A DNA stretch of 16,155 bases from an uncultured Methylococcaceae bacterium (GTDB lineage Bacteria; Pseudomonadota; Gammaproteobacteria; Methylococcales; Methylococcaceae). Each line of letters starts with the position of its first letter. Position 1 is the first letter of the stretch. The notes under the pieces are model-generated. The model worked only from the letters and a program-made list of their open reading frames with translations. It did not search any database and had not been told where the DNA came from. The position numbers and the translations under genes are program-made. The stretch spans positions 1 through 16,155 of the forward strand of contig CAIVXW010000060.1 of the NCBI GenBank assembly GCA_903910005.1, read 5' to 3'. Of this stretch, positions 13,689 through 16,155 are shown one piece after another.

Positions 13689-14744
13689 TTGAGCAACATA
13701 ATTCCCGATGCCCTCAATTACAAGCAGGCGGGCGTGGACATTGAAGCCGGGGCGGCCCTGGTGGAGCGAATCAAACCCCTGGCGGCCAGAACCCGCATTC
13801 CCGGCGTCATGGCCGGTCTGGGCGGGTTTGGCTCGCTGTTTGAACTGCCACTTGACCAATACCGCAATCCGGTACTGGTGGCAGGAACCGACGGCGTCGG
13901 CACCAAGCTGAGGCTGGCCCTGGACACCGACAGGCATGAGGGAATCGGCATTGATCTGGTGGCGATGTGCGTCAACGACATCGTGGTGCAGGGAGCGGCT
14001 CCCCTGTTTTTTCTCGATTATTACGCCACCGGTGCCCTGCGGGTCGAACGGGCCGAACGGGTCATCGCCGGGATAGCTGCCGGTTGTGTCGAGGCCGGCT
14101 GTGCCCTGGTGGGGGGAGAGACCGCAGAAATGCCCGGGCTCTACGCGGCGGATGACTACGACCTGGCCGGTTTTTGCGTCGGCATAGTGGAAAAAGCCGC
14201 CCTGATTGACGGCAGCCGGGTGCAACCGGGTGATCGTTTGATCGGCCTCTCATCTTCCGGGCCGCATTCCAACGGATACTCACTCATCCGCAAGGTACTG
14301 GAACGGGTCAAGGCCGCCGGGGCAAGCATCCCTGACTCAATCATGAACGCACTACTGCAACCCACCCGCATTTACGTGAAACCCCTGCTGGCCCTGATGG
14401 CCCGGGTTGACGTGTGTGCCTGCGCCCATATCACCGGAGGCGGCATCACCGAAAACCTGCCACGGGTAGTGCCGCCGGGATGCCGGGCCGTGATTGACCT
14501 GACAGCCTGGACGCGCCCCGCCGTTTTTGACTGGTTGCAGCAATGGGGCAAAATTGCTGACCCTGAAATGCTCAAAACCTTCAATTGCGGTATCGGCATG
14601 ATTGTCTGCACCAGACCGGACGCCGAAGCGGCCACCCTCGCCTGTTTGCGTGACGCAGGCCTTGAGGCTTTCCCGGTTGGCCGGATTGAGTCCAGCGATC
14701 AACCGCCCCATGTCGTATACGAGGGTAACCCGTCATGCAACTAA
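13689..14744 (+). CDS. purM: Phosphoribosylformylglycinamidine cyclo-ligase (AIR synthetase)
   Basis: Converts formylglycinamidine ribonucleotide to 5-aminoimidazole ribonucleotide with ATP, the fifth step of purine synthesis. The 351-residue protein shows the family blocks YKQAGVDIEAG (near 10-20), GTDGVGTKLRLA (ATP-binding loop, about 68-79), GIDLVAMCVNDIVVQGAAPLFFLDYY in part, GGETAEMPGLY, SSSGPHSNGYSLIRKV and HITGGGITENLPR. The start is TTG at 13689, giving MSNIIPDALNYKQAG. It is supported by GGAG seven bases ahead and by the family N-terminus, while the frame upstream has no similarity. The gene is divergent from the phosphatidyltransferase. Its last 10 bases overlap the start of the glycosyltransferase gene, so those two are likely translationally linked. 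The usual partner purN is not adjacent. Confidence 0.97.
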   Translation: MSNIIPDALNYKQAGVDIEAGAALVERIKPLAARTRIPGVMAGLGGFGSLFELPLDQYRNPVLVAGTDGVGTKLRLALDTDRHEGIGIDLVAMCVNDIVVQGAAPLFFLDYYATGALRVERAERVIAGIAAGCVEAGCALVGGETAEMPGLYAADDYDLAGFCVGIVEKAALIDGSRVQPGDRLIGLSSSGPHSNGYSLIRKVLERVKAAGASIPDSIMNALLQPTRIYVKPLLALMARVDVCACAHITGGGITENLPRVVPPGCRAVIDLTAWTRPAVFDWLQQWGKIADPEMLKTFNCGIGMIVCTRPDAEAATLACLRDAGLEAFPVGRIESSDQPPHVVYEGNPSCN

Positions 14745-15475
14745 GCATCGTCGTACCGGTTCATAACGAAGAATCCAACATCAGGCCGCTGGTTGGCGAG
14801 ATTGCCGACGTGCTGGCCAATACCGGTCTCGAAGCCGAGATGATTTTTGTCGACGACAGCAGCCAGGATGGCACCCTCGGCGAACTTCGCCAGTTACAGA
14901 CCCTCTACCCCGATCTTCGGGTTATCTGTCACCGGATTTGTTGCGGACAGAGTACTGCCCTGCACACCGGTATTCGATGTGCCCGGGGAACATTGATCGC
15001 AACCCTGGACGGCGACGGCCAGAATGATCCGGCTGACATACCCCGCCTGCTTGAACAATGGCACACACTGGCGGCAGACGGCCATGATCCCCTGGTGGCA
15101 GGTTACAGGCGACGACGGCAGGACAGCGAGTGGCGCCGGTTTTCCTCGCGACTGGCCAATACGGTCAGGGGCTACCTGCTCAAGGATCAGACACCGGATT
15201 CCGGATGCGGACTCAAGGTTTTTTCGCGTCACCTGTTCCTGTCGCTGCCTTATTTTGATCACATGCACCGTTTTTTACCGGCACTGGCCCGGCGGGCCGG
15301 GGTCGCCGTCATCTCGGTGGAGGTCAATCATCGCCCCCGGATACACGGGTATTCCAAGTACGGAACCTGGCAACGGCTGTGGGCCGGTGTCTGGGACTTA
15401 CTCGGCGTATTCTGGTTGCAGCATCGGGCCCGTCTGCCCGATGTCAGTGAACTGCCCGCGCCACAGGACGGATAA
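14735..15475 (+). CDS. Glycosyltransferase family 2, polyprenyl-phosphate mannose synthase-like
   Basis: A 246-residue GT-A fold enzyme expected to transfer a sugar from a nucleotide donor to a polyprenyl phosphate at the cytoplasmic face of the membrane. Visible motifs are LSIVVPVHNEESNI (N-terminal donor-binding strand), FVDDSSQDGT, the metal-binding LDGDGQNDP and the later DSGCGLKVFSR. These match DPM1-type synthases that have a catalytic domain only. It has no clear C-terminal transmembrane pair, only one moderately hydrophobic stretch near RLWAGVWDLLGVFWL. GAGGG lies nine bases before the ATG at 14735. It overlaps the end of purM by 10 bp. The sugar and the final glycan are unknown; proximity of a PrsR-type regulator hints at envelope or exopolysaccharide work, but that is inference. 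Confidence 0.92.
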   Translation: MQLSIVVPVHNEESNIRPLVGEIADVLANTGLEAEMIFVDDSSQDGTLGELRQLQTLYPDLRVICHRICCGQSTALHTGIRCARGTLIATLDGDGQNDPADIPRLLEQWHTLAADGHDPLVAGYRRRRQDSEWRRFSSRLANTVRGYLLKDQTPDSGCGLKVFSRHLFLSLPYFDHMHRFLPALARRAGVAVISVEVNHRPRIHGYSKYGTWQRLWAGVWDLLGVFWLQHRARLPDVSELPAPQDG

Positions 15476-15524
15476 TGTGGGCCTTACCCCGATTTTTTTC
15501 ATTTCATCACTCAACGAGGAAACC

Positions 15525-15896
15525 ATGAAACATCCTTTACGCGCCGTTGCGGCCTGTGCCATTTTGCTGCCCTGGACGGTCATTCAGGCCGAGGAAGCCA
15601 AAATGCCGCCACGGCAGATTCTGCTGGAAAAGGCCGCCGAGTTACCCACCAACCAGGTCAATGCCCGCATCATTCGGGTTATTTTTCCGCAAGGTTACAA
15701 AACGCCGCTGCACACCCATGAAGGTCCGGGGCCGCGCTACGTATTGAGGGGCCGGGTCAAAATCGAAGAGAGTGGCCAGGTGCAGGAATACGGACCCGGT
15801 GAAGTATTCTGGGAATCGGGTCAATGGATGACCGCTGAAAACATCAGTGAAGGCGAAGCGGAAATGCTCATTTTTGAAATGGGTACCGTGAAATAA
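15525..15896 (+). CDS. Small secreted cupin-domain protein
   Basis: A 123-residue protein with a likely signal peptide (basic MKHPLR, a hydrophobic core ACAILLPWTVI, and cleavage near IQA before Glu23), so probably periplasmic. The rest is a single cupin barrel. The first cupin motif is present as PLHTHEGPGPRYVLRG (61-76), with His63, His65 and Glu66 as potential metal ligands. The second motif, usually G-x5-P-x-G-x2-H-x3-N, reads EYGPGEVFWESGQWMTAEN and has Trp where the His is expected, so metal binding may be incomplete. GAGGA lies just ahead of the ATG at 15525. It follows the glycosyltransferase after 49 bp. I cannot assign a substrate; sugar binding and oxidative functions are both possible for cupins. 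Confidence 0.9.
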   Translation: MKHPLRAVAACAILLPWTVIQAEEAKMPPRQILLEKAAELPTNQVNARIIRVIFPQGYKTPLHTHEGPGPRYVLRGRVKIEESGQVQEYGPGEVFWESGQWMTAENISEGEAEMLIFEMGTVK

Positions 15897-15944
15897 CCTC
15901 AACTCGGGATCCGGCCACTGAGGTGGCTATCAGGGAATATCGAC
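15897..15944. other. Convergent gap with short hairpin
   Basis: A short space between the cupin gene and the converging regulator gene. Arms GCCAC (15914-15918) and GTGGC (15923-15927) with a 4-base loop could pair. There is no T-run on either strand, so calling it a bidirectional terminator is weak. Confidence 0.25.
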
Positions 15945-16155
15945 TCATGCCTTCAGGTTGAACTTGTCCAGCAGGGCATAGAGGGTTGGACGGGTGATGT
16001 CCAGTATCTCGGCGGCCCGGGTCATGTTCTGGCCGGTTTCGGCCAGTGCCCGGGCGATGGCGTCACGTTCGGCAGCGTCACGGACTTCGCGCAGGGTGCC
16101 GAAGCGGGATTTGGCATGGGCCGGATGGGCCAGGTCAAGGTCGCGGGGCTCTATC
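15945..16155 (-). CDS. PEP-CTERM-type (PrsR-like) response regulator, C-terminal part only
   Basis: Only the last 69 codons are in the window; the gene continues past the right edge. The end holds a Fis-type helix-turn-helix: DAIARALAETGQNMTRAAEI followed by LDITRPTLYALLDKFNLKA and stop. This ending, especially RPTLYALLDKF, is characteristic of the sigma-54-interacting response regulators of the PEP-CTERM/exosortase systems (PrsR, TIGR02915 from memory). These activate genes for exosortase and exopolysaccharide together with a PrsK sensor kinase. A generic NtrC-type regulator remains possible, since the REC and AAA+ domains are outside the window. It converges on the cupin gene. Confidence 0.8.
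   Translation of the reverse strand, partial: IEPRDLDLAHPAHAKSRFGTLREVRDAAERDAIARALAETGQNMTRAAEILDITRPTLYALLDKFNLKA

Noticed and set aside
13668..14225. A 185-codon minus-strand frame inside purM
   Set aside because: It mirrors conserved purM codons; the translation is low-information and has no start signals.
15476..15524. Rho-independent terminator after the glycosyltransferase gene
   Set aside because: A seven-T run is present near 15492-15498, but the only preceding pairing is about three GC pairs with a 5-base loop, too weak to call.

Overview
This window looks like chromosome of a free-living gammaproteobacterium with moderately high GC. The E. coli-type FabI, the YfjD/CorB-type membrane protein, Aat, RadA, the DUF482 protein and PurM all point to that class. 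A response regulator of the PEP-CTERM/exosortase (PrsR) type at the right edge and CtaA suggest an aerobic, exopolysaccharide-forming environmental lineage, perhaps a methanotroph or a Chromatiales relative. The genus cannot be fixed from sequence alone. I see no tRNA, rRNA, CRISPR array, prophage or insertion sequence.

Bases 1-4163 hold a compact six-gene cluster, all on the minus strand. In transcription order it encodes a SnoaL/ketosteroid-isomerase-like protein, a GNAT acetyltransferase, a nitrilase-family amidohydrolase, enoyl-ACP reductase FabI, a divergent dihydropteroate-synthase-like (DHPS-like) protein, and a pteridine-reductase-like SDR cut by the left edge. Start and stop codons overlap as ATGA at two junctions. 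The DHPS-like protein has lost several residues that canonical DHPS needs for the pABA/pyrophosphate site while keeping much of the pterin pocket. This is the most unusual biochemistry in the window.

Bases 4164-7988 run on the plus strand: a corB/yfjD-like CNNM/CBS membrane protein, a class I SAM-dependent methyltransferase, an intergenic element made of degenerate 7-base repeats in opposite orientations, and radA (DNA repair and recombination). Bases 7962-9137 (minus) encode a REC-HD-GYP regulator, a predicted c-di-GMP phosphodiesterase, whose 3' end overlaps radA by 27 bp.

A compact, AT-rich divergent control region (about 9184-9300) carries a GC-rich hairpin, candidate promoters on both strands and a 16-bp perfect dyad. 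To its right a DUF482 acyltransferase-like gene and aat (N-end-rule leucyl/phenylalanyl transferase) form a two-gene unit. The aat 3' end overlaps a minus-strand gene for a membrane J-domain protein by 38 bp.

That J-domain gene ends a minus-strand series read as CDP-alcohol phosphatidyltransferase, heme A synthase CtaA, a 75-residue small protein, and the J protein (13555 down to 11174). Diverging from it, purM (TTG start) overlaps a dolichyl-phosphate-mannose-synthase-like GT2 gene. A small secreted cupin follows, and then the C-terminal part of the PrsR-like regulator on the minus strand.

Most genes are housekeeping. The candidate novelties are the pterin-related gene pair, the SnoaL/GNAT/nitrilase triad, the DUF482-Aat pairing, the heptamer element, and the dyad operator in front of the c-di-GMP regulator.
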